41,929 bases of DNA from Betaproteobacteria bacterium (GTDB lineage: Bacteria; Pseudomonadota; Gammaproteobacteria; Burkholderiales; SG8-39). The stretch covers positions 1 through 41,929 of the forward strand of contig SHXF01000035.1 in NCBI GenBank assembly GCA_009693435.1. The letters run 5' to 3'. The translations under genes were made by a program, and so were the position numbers. A model generated the notes under the pieces. The model did no database searches and was not told the origin of the DNA. It was given only the letters and a program-made list of their open reading frames with translations. Shown here one piece after another: positions 1 to 7,775 of the stretch. Each line of letters begins with the position of its first letter. The stretch's first letter is position 1.

Positions 1-126
1 CGCCTGGGTGGCTATCTTGGCCGTAACAACGATCCGCACCCGGGACACCAGCTTATGTGGCAGGGCTACACGGTCCTGCAAATCCTCTGCCTAGGCTTCA
101 CTCTCAAGCCACCGGATACGAGTTGA
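1..126 (+). CDS. IS4-family-like transposase, C-terminal fragment cut by the window edge
   Basis: Frame 1 is open from the first base to a TGA at 124-126 and encodes about 41 residues. The pattern GGYLGRNNDPxPG, then LMWQGYTVLQ and a final LGFTL, resembles the extreme C-terminus of IS4-type DDE transposases, where a conserved Trp lies in an xMWxG motif near the end. The catalytic part would lie upstream of the window, so I cannot tell whether the element is intact. The right end of the element should fall shortly after the stop, perhaps near 130-150, but with no left end visible the inverted repeat cannot be confirmed. Recognition rests on a short motif only. Confidence 0.6.
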   Translation, partial: RLGGYLGRNNDPHPGHQLMWQGYTVLQILCLGFTLKPPDTS

Positions 127-720
127 AATAATTGTGGGTAAAGGGCAGTACTAGCTTTCCTGCGCAACTCGCCACCGGCGCATTTCGGTCGCATCTTTCG
201 CCGCTTTGCCCCGGCGCTTGCGGTGTTTCCTGCAAAGTGCCCCCCCTGCAAGCGGTTGTCCAGCACCTTTCACCACCGCAACGCCATGCGAGTGTGATCG
301 GGCGGGACTGCCATGTTCGGTATTCTTCTGCTCCTGTTTGTGCGCCGCCAAGCGACGGGCAAGCACCCGGAGGCAGGCGCTCACAGCCCGAGTTCAGCAT
401 CTTCAGCGGCTCGAACGCGATCGCCTTCACCAGGGTCGCGCCTTTGAGCAGCACGCCCATCAGCTCGAGCACGTTGCCCGCGCTGTGAAAGAACGGCATC
501 GCGCGCCGGCACCCGGATCGATCGATCACCTTGAACCGGCATGCTGTTCCTCCCGCCAACGCTCGTACGCGACAAAGTCGAAGCGATCGTACCGGACAAT
601 CGCCGCTCCCACCCGAATCCGGCCGGTGCCAACCAACGCCTCCATCCCCCAAAGACGACCAGGGCAACGCCGCTCCATCCGCGAACGCCGCGTTGATCGA
701 TGGGAGAGCCCATCCCGGGC
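127..720. other. No intact gene; probable decayed coding sequence on the minus strand
   Basis: Several overlapping open frames exist on both strands, but none has a convincing start, ribosome site or recognisable product. On the minus strand, codon use looks coding from about 600 down to 545 in one frame (residues like RYDRFDFVAYERW). It then looks coding from about 545 to 390 in another frame (residues like MPFFHSAGNVLELMGVLLKG). That pattern fits a remnant broken by a frameshift near 545. I do not recognise the family. Lying directly behind a transposase end, it is plausibly a gene disrupted by the insertion. Confidence 0.35.
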
Positions 721-820
721 GTGACGCCTGGTGACGCGCGGTGACGCCTGGTGACGCATGGTGACGCCTGGTGAAGTATGGTGACGCACGGTGAAGTAGG
801 GTGATGCACGGTGGCGCATG
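721..820. repeat. Ten-unit 10-bp tandem repeat (gtgacgcNNg)
   Basis: Ten consecutive 10-bp units occupy this stretch without a gap. The first seven read GTGACGC or GTGAAGT followed by three variable bases, and the last units drift to GTGATGC and GTGGCGC. The unit length equals about one helical turn. It is intergenic, about 230 bp upstream of the first operon. The repeat creates short spurious open frames on both strands (HHRASPGV-like peptides) that should not be annotated as genes. Confidence 0.9.
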
Positions 821-1049
821 AATTTCCGGCATCGGTCATGCTACTTGGCTACGAAAATAACGCACAATAACCATTGCGTCGACGGTGAAGGCCGATACCG
901 CATTCATCCTGTTCCGGTGGCCGGCATGAACGCGCCGCAACCCGTTTTCCCCGGCTCAGACAAGATGCAACGCGACTGGCGAAATAGCGGCGACGTACCG
1001 GAGCGGATTGGAATACGCTACATTGAACCAGACAAGGAAGAGGGAAGAC

Positions 1050-2189
1050 GTGATATCAAACGCCAATGAAAACCTCGTCGGGAGCGTGAGCTTCCGCGCC
1101 GAAATGAACACGCCGGCGCTCGGCGTGGACCTCGATATGCTCGCGCGGAACATCCAGCGCATGGGCGATCTTGCAAAGTCCCATGGCGTCACCCTGCGCC
1201 CGCATGCCAAGGCGCACAAGTCCCCCCGCATCGCGAAGATGCAGATCGATGCCGGGGCGGTGGGGGTGTGCTGCACCACCCTGGGCGAGGCCGAAGTCAT
1301 GGCTGCGGGCGGCGTGGAGGACATCCTGATCACCGCGCCGCTTCCCGCGGCGAAACTCGACCGTTTGGGGCGCCTGCTCGCTTGCGTTCCGCGCTTGTCC
1401 ATGGTCGTCGACCAGATCGATACCGTCGAGCGACTGCGGACCCTCGCCGAAGGCGCGGGCAATCGGGTGCTTACGGTGCTGGTCGATGTCGATGTGGGTC
1501 AGCGGCGCACCGGCGTGACGACGCCGGAGCTCGCGGTCGGGCTTGCGCGCCGCATCGATTCCTGCCCCGGACTGCGATTCGGCGGCATCCAGGGATACGC
1601 CGGCACCCTGCAGGCTATCGTGTCGTTCGAGGAGCGTGCCGCAAAGTGCCGCGAAGTCCACGAGAAGCTGCGCGTAGTGCGCTCGCAGCTTGAGTCGAGC
1701 GGCTTTCGCTGTGCAACGGTCACCGGCGCCGGGACAGGCACCGTCATGGTGGACGCCGCGTCCGGCGTATTCACCGAATTGCAGCCGGGGTCCTACCTGT
1801 ATATGGACGCGCAGTACTCCGGTGTGCAGATCGGCACCGATGATCCTGGTCCATTTCAGACCGGATTGCGGTTTTTTACCCGAATCATTTCCGCGCCCCA
1901 CCCGGGTGTGGCAACCACCGACGGAGGGCATAAGTCGATGCCGGCGGACGGCCCTGCGGCGCCGAAGATAGTTGCAGGCGCTCCCGAGGGCACGGCGTAC
2001 AAGTACGCGGGGGATGAGTTCGGGCGCCTCGAATTCACCGATCCGACCTGGCGGGCGCAGGTGGGCACACTGATCGAATGCCATGTGCCTCATTGCGACA
2101 CCGCCATGGCGGTTCATGATTTCCTGCTCGGCTTTCGCGGCGACAGGCTGGAGACCCTATTCCGCATCGAGGGGCGGGGCGCATGGTGA
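1050..2189 (+). CDS. D-threonine aldolase-like PLP enzyme (alanine racemase N-terminal fold)
   Basis: The protein of about 379 aa belongs to the fold-type III PLP family that includes D-threonine aldolase and D-serine dehydratase, which cleave or dehydrate D-3-hydroxy amino acids in the cytoplasm. RPHAKAHK at residues 50-57 carries the likely PLP lysine (K54). Near the C-terminus PHCD (347-350) gives the His-x-Asp metal pair typical of D-threonine aldolases, where D-serine dehydratases have His-x-Cys. I chose GTG 1050 because AGGAAGAGGGAAG stands just upstream. ATG 1104, where homology starts (MNTPALGVDLD), and TTG 1008 are alternatives. The stop overlaps the start of the next gene, so the two are probably translated together. 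The exact substrate is unknown. Confidence 0.85.
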   Translation: MISNANENLVGSVSFRAEMNTPALGVDLDMLARNIQRMGDLAKSHGVTLRPHAKAHKSPRIAKMQIDAGAVGVCCTTLGEAEVMAAGGVEDILITAPLPAAKLDRLGRLLACVPRLSMVVDQIDTVERLRTLAEGAGNRVLTVLVDVDVGQRRTGVTTPELAVGLARRIDSCPGLRFGGIQGYAGTLQAIVSFEERAAKCREVHEKLRVVRSQLESSGFRCATVTGAGTGTVMVDAASGVFTELQPGSYLYMDAQYSGVQIGTDDPGPFQTGLRFFTRIISAPHPGVATTDGGHKSMPADGPAAPKIVAGAPEGTAYKYAGDEFGRLEFTDPTWRAQVGTLIECHVPHCDTAMAVHDFLLGFRGDRLETLFRIEGRGAW

Positions 2190-3142
2190 AACATGATCCT
2201 GCCGCGGGGGCGGGTTCGCAAGCCGGTCCCTGGCTCTACGGAGAGATCGCCATAGAGCGGGTGCTTGACTTCGACGGGCCGGGCCTCGATCCGTTTGTAC
2301 TGCTGCCGGACCTGACGCAGGATATTCTCGACCGGCATCGCCACTGGCTCGAGCCCGGGCTTCTGGACAAAGCCACCGGACGCCTGGTGAGTTCCTTTCA
2401 TTCTTTCATCGTGCGCACGCCGCGCACGATTACGGTGGTCGATACCTGCGGCGGCAATGACAAGCATCGTCCGAACCGGCCCCGCTATCACATGGCGCGC
2501 AATCCCTATCTGGAGCGGCTGGCCGCGACAGGCGTGCGGCCGGAAGACGTGGACTTTGTCCTGTGCACGCACATGCACGGCGACCACGTCGGCTGGAACA
2601 CCCGCCTTGTCGAGGGAAAGTGGGTTCCGACCTTTCCCAAGGCCAGGTACCTCATTTCCCGGATCGAGTGGAACTACTGGGTCGATGCGGCGAACCGCCG
2701 CGCCTACAACGAGGACCTGTATTTCGAAGACAGCATTCTTCCCGTGCTCGAGTCCGGACAGATTGTCCTGATCGACGACGGCTACGCGGTGGACAAGGGC
2801 GTCACCGTCGAGGCGACCCCCGGCCATACGCCGGGCCACCTGTGCGTCCGGATCGCCTGCGGCGCGCAACAAGCGGTGATGAGCGGCGATCTGATGCACA
2901 ACGCCCTGCAGATCGCGGAGCCCTCGCTGAACAGCTGCTTCTGCGTGAATAGCGAACAGGCTCGCCGCATGCGCAGGCAGTTTCTCGAGCGCTGCCTCGA
3001 CGCTGGAACACTCGTCATGCCCGCCCACTTTCCCGCGCCAACCGCCGGGCGGGTGGTGCAGGGCGGCGCAGGCACCCTCGGGTTCGCTTTCGAAAAAACC
3101 TTCGACGCCTCTCGTCCCGGCGAAAACAGGAGAGTCAAATGA
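2183..3142 (+). CDS. Metallo-beta-lactamase-fold hydrolase
   Basis: This 319-aa protein has the full metal-site signature of the MBL superfamily: HMHGDH at residues 130-135, a later GHTPGH, SGDLMH with the bridging Asp, and PAHF near the C-terminus. It looks like the lactonase/AHL-hydrolase-like branch, which hydrolyses small esters, lactones or amides. No signal peptide is seen, so it is cytoplasmic. The ATG overlaps the end of the aldolase-like gene by 7 bp and its own stop overlaps the next ATG (ATGA), so the three genes form one operon. In that context it may process the product of, or feed substrate to, the PLP enzyme. That role is inference. Confidence 0.85.
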   Translation: MVKHDPAAGAGSQAGPWLYGEIAIERVLDFDGPGLDPFVLLPDLTQDILDRHRHWLEPGLLDKATGRLVSSFHSFIVRTPRTITVVDTCGGNDKHRPNRPRYHMARNPYLERLAATGVRPEDVDFVLCTHMHGDHVGWNTRLVEGKWVPTFPKARYLISRIEWNYWVDAANRRAYNEDLYFEDSILPVLESGQIVLIDDGYAVDKGVTVEATPGHTPGHLCVRIACGAQQAVMSGDLMHNALQIAEPSLNSCFCVNSEQARRMRRQFLERCLDAGTLVMPAHFPAPTAGRVVQGGAGTLGFAFEKTFDASRPGENRRVK

Positions 3143-4122
3143 AGAGCGCCCCAACCATTGCCATTGCCATTGCCATTGCTGCCGTCATGCTTGCCGCATC
3201 CCACGCTGGCCCCGCTTTTGCGCAAACCTTCCCCGCGAAGCCGGTCAGGATCGTCGTTCCCTATGGCGCGGGCGGCTCCAGCGACGCGACGGCGCGCATC
3301 GTGGCGGCGGCGTTGACGAACGTTATCGGCCAGCCGGTCGTGGTCGAAAACCGCCCGAGCGCGACCGGGATCATCGGCGTCGAGTACGTGGCGAAGTCGG
3401 CGCCCGACGGCTATACGCTCATCTTCGCCAGCGCGTCCACCCACGCGGTCAATCCGCACGTCTACCGCACCGTCCCCTACGACGCGATCAACGGCTTCAC
3501 GCCGATCTCGATGGTCTCGGCGTCGGAGATGATGATCTCGGTCAACCCCGGCGTCCCGGCAACAAACCTCCGGGAGCTTATCCAGTTCGCCCAGGCAAAC
3601 CCGGGCAGGCTCAATTTCGGCTCCAACGTGGGTTCCGTCCTCCACCTCGCAGGTGAGTTGTTCAACGACATGGCGAAGACAAAGATCACGCATGTTCCCT
3701 ACAAGAGCAGCGGACAGGCCCTGACGGATTTGCTGGGCGGGCAGATCCAGGTGATGTTCGACACCATCCCGAGCGCATTGCCTCAGGTCAGGGCGGGGAA
3801 GCTGCGCGCCATTGCCGTGGCGATGCCTCAGAGAAGCGCCCTGTTGCCGGACGCGCCCACCGCGGGCGAGGCCGGTCTCAAGGGTTACGAAGTGGCCACG
3901 TGGGCGATGCTCGAGGGGCCGGCGGGGCTTCCCCGGGATATCGTGGCGCGGCTCAATTCCGCAACCATCGCGGCGGTGAGGTCCAGGGAACTGCAGGAGC
4001 GCTTCGCACAGATGGGCCTGACGCCGCTCACTTCATCGCCCGAGGAGGCGGCGGCGACGCTGAAGGCCGACCACGCGCGCTGGGGCTCGGTGGTCAGGAA
4101 GCTGGGCCTGATCGTCGATTGA
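3139..4122 (+). CDS. Bug-family TTT periplasmic solute receptor
   Basis: The 327-aa protein has a signal peptide (hydrophobic residues 7-22, probable cleavage after AFA at 26-28) and the family pattern: FPAKPVRIVVPYGAGG at the mature N-terminus, QPVVVENRP, and PDGYTL at 89-94. Bug proteins are periplasmic receptors that bind carboxylates or related small molecules and deliver them to a TctAB permease; none is encoded nearby. The start overlaps the upstream hydrolase stop (ATGA), so import is tied to the two upstream enzymes. The signal-peptide region is encoded by a run of ATTGCC hexamers at 3157-3180, giving an Ile-Ala repeat. Confidence 0.93.
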   Translation: MKSAPTIAIAIAIAAVMLAASHAGPAFAQTFPAKPVRIVVPYGAGGSSDATARIVAAALTNVIGQPVVVENRPSATGIIGVEYVAKSAPDGYTLIFASASTHAVNPHVYRTVPYDAINGFTPISMVSASEMMISVNPGVPATNLRELIQFAQANPGRLNFGSNVGSVLHLAGELFNDMAKTKITHVPYKSSGQALTDLLGGQIQVMFDTIPSALPQVRAGKLRAIAVAMPQRSALLPDAPTAGEAGLKGYEVATWAMLEGPAGLPRDIVARLNSATIAAVRSRELQERFAQMGLTPLTSSPEEAAATLKADHARWGSVVRKLGLIVD

Positions 4123-4167
4123 TGTCCGCAGACCGGGCGCCGTTCGCATGCCCGGCCAGATCGCCGC

Positions 4168-4470
4168 TTACTCCATCTGCTTCAGTTCAAGCGAGCGAAA
4201 CAGTTTGCCGTAGCGCTCGAACTCCGCGCGAACAAAGGGCCCGAACTCCTTGTTGCCCATGTAGCGGATGTTCACGTGCATGCGCCGCAGCGTTTCCTCG
4301 GTGGCGGCCGAGGCCAGCGATTTCCGGCAGGCCAGATCAATACGGTCGATCACCTCGGCCGGTGTCGCCGCCGGCGCGAAAATGCCGCCCCAGATCTGGT
4401 AGACCAGGTCGAACCCCAACTCCCGCATGGTCGGGACCTGGGGGAAATCCGGCGCGCGCCGCGCTGGAAT
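4168..4470 (-). pseudogene. Bug-family receptor, C-terminal fragment
   Basis: Minus-strand translation gives RRAPDFPQVPTMRELG followed by about 80 residues ending in LKQME. This is the last third of a Bug receptor; the APDxPTxxELG segment is a family landmark around residue 230-240. The signal peptide and two thirds of the mature protein are missing. Upstream of about 4470 the frame enters unrelated sequence belonging to a plus-strand gene fragment. An ATG at 4428 would allow an 86-aa product, but a receptor cannot fold from this piece. It is a remnant of a rearrangement. Confidence 0.8.
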
Positions 4471-5189
4471 CCTGGAGTCATTTCGAACGCCTTCAGAACG
4501 CCGGCGTGATCCCGCCGTCGACCCGCTTCCAGATCAGCCTGCCCACGCCGCTCGCGCCCGTCGGCAATTACGGGGTGCTGCGCGACATGGCAGACCTCGA
4601 AGGCCCGTGGGAGCGGCAGCTATTGCGCGAGCTGGACCTTGTTCTCGCCGCGATCCCGCCGCTGAAGCTGGCCGTCCAATGGGACGTCGCCAAGGAAATC
4701 CTCATGCTCGAAGGCGTGTTTCCGGCGCACTTCATGCCGTTGATGGAGGGCATCATCGAGCGTCTCGCACGCCTCGGAGACCATGTTCCCGAATCGGTGG
4801 AACTCGGCTATCACCTTTGCTACGGCGACCACCGGCATCGGCATGAAAAGGAACCGCAGGACGCGGGCATGATGACCGAGGTGATGAACCGGCTCGCCGC
4901 CGCGGTGAAGCGCCGTATCGACTGGCTTCATCTCCCGGTGCCGCGCGAGCGTTCAGATGACGCGTTCTACCGCCCGCTGCAAAAACTTGCCATCGATCCG
5001 GGCACGCGGATCTACCTCGGGCTGATACATCTGACCGACGGCGCGGACGGAACACGGCGTCGCATCGAGACCGCCTCGCGGCACCTCGCTTCATTCGGCA
5101 TTGCCTGCGAATGCGGCATGGGCCGGCTGGCGCCGGACACCATTCCGGCGCTGCTGCGGCTTCATGCCGAGTGTGCAGATGCAGTCTGA
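4470..5189 (+). pseudogene. MetE-like (cobalamin-independent methionine synthase fold) protein, 5' truncated
   Basis: About 239 residues remain of a protein of the UROD/MetE-like superfamily. Landmarks are RFQISLPTPLAPVGNY, AVQWDVA, ELGYHLCYGD (His-x-Cys as in the MetE zinc site), HLPVP, LGLIHLTDG and ECGMGR (third zinc Cys). Related stand-alone proteins are usually about 350-370 aa, so roughly the first third is missing. The open frame continues upstream only through antisense Bug sequence, which is not homologous. No start codon with a ribosome site is evident at the junction. I treat it as a truncated gene; its codon use is still clean, so the event may be recent. Confidence 0.7.
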
Positions 5190-5410
5190 CCATTGCGGAT
5201 TCCCGTTGCGCGATCGTTCCAGAGCCTGACAGGCTGCGACCGGGTCTTACGTGTTGTTTGCGCGGCTCAAATTGACCAGACCCGCGCGATTTAGTCGATC
5301 GGACAGCTGGGTGTCAAGGCTAGCAGAATGTCGCTCGCAGGCAGCGCCCTCAAAGTGAGGTCACGCATTACGGCCAGATCCTGCTTGCATTGCGCTGCTA
5401 TACTTGCAGC

Positions 5411-5620
5411 ATGAGTGAAAAACTTTCCACATCCAACCCCCACCTGCGCGACCCGGTCGTGCGCCAGCGCAGCGTGTTGACTTCGGTATCCAGTTCCTCG
5501 GCGATAGAGGGGATTCGTGCACCGTTCAAGCAGGCCGTGGCGGCCGCGCCCCTTGACAGTGCAACTATTAACCGAAAAAGCACCACGCATCAGCCCTGCC
5601 TCACCCGCGCAAAATCCTAG
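5411..5620 (+). CDS. Small protein with Fic-inhibitor-like SxxxEG motif
   Basis: This 69-aa ORF starts MSEKLSTSNPHLRDP and carries SSAIEG at residues 29-34, which fits the (S/T)xxxE(G/N) inhibitory helix of Fic proteins and their antitoxins. Short proteins with a charged LRDP segment followed by a SSxIEG helix are widespread. Homology-like sequence ends near residue 42 (APFKQA), and the remaining tail is low quality, so the gene may be frameshifted. It converges on the fic gene and overlaps its 3' end by 20 bp, so this is not a classic antitoxin-toxin operon. ATG 5390 is an alternative start. A functional link to the Fic protein is only a hypothesis. Confidence 0.5.
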   Translation: MSEKLSTSNPHLRDPVVRQRSVLTSVSSSSAIEGIRAPFKQAVAAAPLDSATINRKSTTHQPCLTRAKS

Positions 5621-6260
5621 CCTGCGAACGCAGTGTTCGGGCGATAACCGCGCGAAATATCCCTGCAATCGGTACGTAGTCATGACCCATTGCCGCCTGG
5701 ATCGCGACGATATAACGACGCTTCTCCATCCCGCGTATCCCGCCAAAATCAAGCACCGGTAATTCCGCCTGCAATGCCATGAGCGTAGCCAGAAGGCGGG
5801 CGCAACGCCCGTTACCTTCGCGAAATGGATGGACCAGAATCAGCTCGGCATGCACGACACCCAACGCATGCGCTTGCTCGTCAACATCGTCGAATCGGCA
5901 TGGCGTGAACGCTCGCAATGCGCCGCTTTCGAGTTCAAGCATGAGCCGATCTACTTGAGCAACCGCCGCGAACGGGAATCCGTCCTTTTCCACGTTGACC
6001 TGCCGATACGTCCCCGCCCAGGGGTAGATTTCTCCCAGCCAGAGCCGATGCATGCGACAAACGTCCTCAGCCGTGAACCGCTGCTCCACCGAAGTATCGT
6101 CAATTGATCGCTCGGTGGCCGCGAGGAGCGCCTCGGATTCCCGTCGCGCCATTTCTCGCGCGGACCGGATTCCCATCAGATTTCGCAGTACACGCCTTCG
6201 GGAGCCGGGCTCAAACTCAGCCTCAATCCCCCGCGCGATGTATCGCCCTCCGCCACTCAT
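5601..6260 (-). CDS. Fic/DOC family protein (probable AMP-transferase toxin)
   Basis: The 219-aa protein contains the canonical Fic motif HPFREGNGR at residues 144-152, with the catalytic His and the nucleotide-binding GNGR loop intact. Upstream are the Fic core landmarks VCRMHRLWLGEIYPWAGTYR (68-86) and the flap-like EKDGFPF. Fic enzymes usually transfer AMP to hydroxyl side chains of target proteins. I find no clear SxxxEG inhibitory helix in the protein itself, so it could depend on a partner antitoxin. The only nearby candidate is the small ORF convergent to it. Length is normal for a single-domain Fic protein. Confidence 0.9.
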   Translation of the reverse strand: MSGGGRYIARGIEAEFEPGSRRRVLRNLMGIRSAREMARRESEALLAATERSIDDTSVEQRFTAEDVCRMHRLWLGEIYPWAGTYRQVNVEKDGFPFAAVAQVDRLMLELESGALRAFTPCRFDDVDEQAHALGVVHAELILVHPFREGNGRCARLLATLMALQAELPVLDFGGIRGMEKRRYIVAIQAAMGHDYVPIAGIFRAVIARTLRSQARILRG

Positions 6261-6320
6261 TTATACGCCCTCGCTAACACAGATCCAGCGTTTGATACCC
6301 TGGATCGAGCTGCCGGTGAC

Positions 6321-6690
6321 GCGAATCTGAATGGCTGCAGCGCTCCAGGAGCTTCGTACATTTCATTACTTTGATACGACAATGCCCCCTATCTGCGGTA
6401 TCTGGCAGGCAGTTCAAGTATCATTTTTGAAATACCCTCCGCGAATCACCGCGCCGCACGCAGCCTCCCGAATCCCGCATCGAGGTCTTCGATCAGGTCC
6501 TGCGGATGCTCCAGCCGCGCGTGGATGCGAAAGCACGGTCCCGGATGAGGCCACGTCGTGGCTGTCCGGTAGTCCTTCGGATTGAACGGCATCACCAGGC
6601 TTTCATAGCCGCCCCAGGACGCGCCTATGCCGTAGCGTTCGAGTGCGTGGATGAATGCGATGAAGGCCGGATCCACAACCGGCTTCGGCG
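6321..6690. repeat. Left copy of a ~370-bp imperfect direct repeat (metC 3' end plus downstream region)
   Basis: This segment matches 12323-12692 in the same orientation with a constant offset of 6002 bp and no obvious gaps. It covers the last ~80 codons of metC and about 125 bp beyond the stop, including the shared stretches CCCCTATCTGCGGTATC and AAATACCCTCCGCGAATC. Scattered mismatches show that the copies are not brand new. Beyond about 6690 similarity ends abruptly inside the metC frame. Confidence 0.88.
6446..6690 (-). pseudogene. metC: Cystathionine beta-lyase, C-terminal fragment
   Basis: About 80 residues match the C-terminus of the full-length MetC encoded at 12448-13644: FIAFIHALERYGIGASWGGYES, MPFNPKDYRTATTW, PGPCFRIHARLEHPQDLI. 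The N-terminal 80 percent, including the PLP lysine, is absent, so it cannot be active. The fragment is part of the direct repeat described for this location. An internal ATG at 6676 would allow a 76-aa peptide, but no ribosome site is visible. Confidence 0.87.
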
Positions 6691-6770
6691 ATTCTTGAGT
6701 CCGGCTCCTGTTGTGCCGATCGCTCCCGTAACCGGCCTGTATGGGCGCGCCACATTTCCACCCGCCCGGC

Positions 6771-7691
6771 TTATTCGCTGCCGAATTGTTCTATCCAGAC
6801 CTTCGCAATCTCGTCTCTACGCGCAAACCACACGCCAGGGTGGCCTTTGATGTAACTGATCAATCCGGCAACCGCTGCGGCGCGCCCCGGTTGGCTGCAA
6901 ACGCGATCATGCAACGCGATAGTCATCATTTTCGGTGTCGTGGCACTTTCCTCGTAAAGCCTGTCAAACATTTCCTTCCCGTAACGCAGGTACTGTTCTC
7001 CAAGAACAAAACCGTTTACCCGCCAGAAACGGCCGTCATTGAGCGTGCGTGAGTAAGGTACCAGCAGAGCCTTCTTCCCTTTGACGTTGACGAAGATCGG
7101 GAGATCACCGGCAGTGTAGTTCGAGTCATAAAGAAACCCTTCCTCAAGCAGAAGTTCCCTTGTTTGAAGGGTGGCGTCACCGATGAACTGACCCACGGGA
7201 CGCTCTCCCACCAATCGCCGTAGCGTTTCAACGTTCTTGCGTATCAACGCCCTTTCCTGTTCGCGCGAGAGTCCCCTGAGGCTCCCTGCATAACCCCACC
7301 GGTACCCATGGTCCACAGGCTCATGACCCGCTTCGCCGATCGCCTTCGCAACCTCCGGATTCATCTCCAGCGCCTGCCCTACAGCCAGAAAAGAGGCTTT
7401 GATCTCGAACTCATCAAAGATATCCAGATACCTCCAGACTCCAACCCGGCTGCCGTATTCGAAAAACGATTCGAGAATAAGATCCCGTACGCCAGGTTCT
7501 CCCCAAACAGAACCGATTCCCCTGGTCTCGCAGCGAGGGTCGCCGAAATCAACGCATGGCTCGCCGCCAGCCTCGTAATTGACTACCACGTTGACGGCGA
7601 GCCGGGCCCCTCCTGGCCATTCCACTTTGGGAGGGTGATCACCATAGCCAACCAAATCCCTTGCCCGATAGTCAGCAAGTGGCAAGACCAT
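6771..7691 (-). CDS. Polysaccharide deacetylase-family (PuuE/allantoinase-like) hydrolase
   Basis: The 306-aa protein is a NodB/CE4-fold hydrolase closest in style to PuuE-type allantoinases: PPKVEWPGGARLAVNVVVNYE near the N-terminus, GSRVGVWR, EPVDHGYRW around residue 130, and HPGVWFARRDEIAKVW at the C-terminus. There is no signal peptide, which argues against cell-wall substrates and for a cytoplasmic amide or imide. The usual E-I-x-S-H before GYRW reads EPVDH here, so a metal-site neighbour has changed. GGAGGTGA precedes the ATG. It lies 84 bp downstream of a paralogue and is probably co-transcribed with it. Confidence 0.83.
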   Translation of the reverse strand: MVLPLADYRARDLVGYGDHPPKVEWPGGARLAVNVVVNYEAGGEPCVDFGDPRCETRGIGSVWGEPGVRDLILESFFEYGSRVGVWRYLDIFDEFEIKASFLAVGQALEMNPEVAKAIGEAGHEPVDHGYRWGYAGSLRGLSREQERALIRKNVETLRRLVGERPVGQFIGDATLQTRELLLEEGFLYDSNYTAGDLPIFVNVKGKKALLVPYSRTLNDGRFWRVNGFVLGEQYLRYGKEMFDRLYEESATTPKMMTIALHDRVCSQPGRAAAVAGLISYIKGHPGVWFARRDEIAKVWIEQFGSE

Positions 7692-7775
7692 CGTTCACCT
7701 CCATTTTCGTATCTAGTTGTCCGGAACGGGTTGCGGCGAGTCGGCCCATGGTCAAGCCCGTTTGACGAATGCCGA

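Noticed and set aside
721..820. CRISPR array
   Set aside because: Units are 10 bp without spacers and no cas genes are near, so this is a simple tandem repeat.
104..832. A 242-codon minus-strand gene
   Set aside because: Its start lies in the 10-bp repeat and its end runs into the transposase fragment. Only a middle part looks coding, and in two frames.
3900..5189. A single long plus-strand gene from 3900
   Set aside because: The first part overlaps the end of a Bug gene and runs antisense to a Bug fragment. Homology to the MetE-like family begins only near 4470.
5291..5752. A 153-codon minus-strand gene downstream of fic
   Set aside because: It overlaps the fic 3' end in another frame and has no ribosome site or recognisable motif.
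7692..7775. A fourth copy of the shared promoter module near GGTCAAG at 7749
   Set aside because: The hexamer resembles the -35 complement, but the dyads and the -10 are missing at the required spacing.
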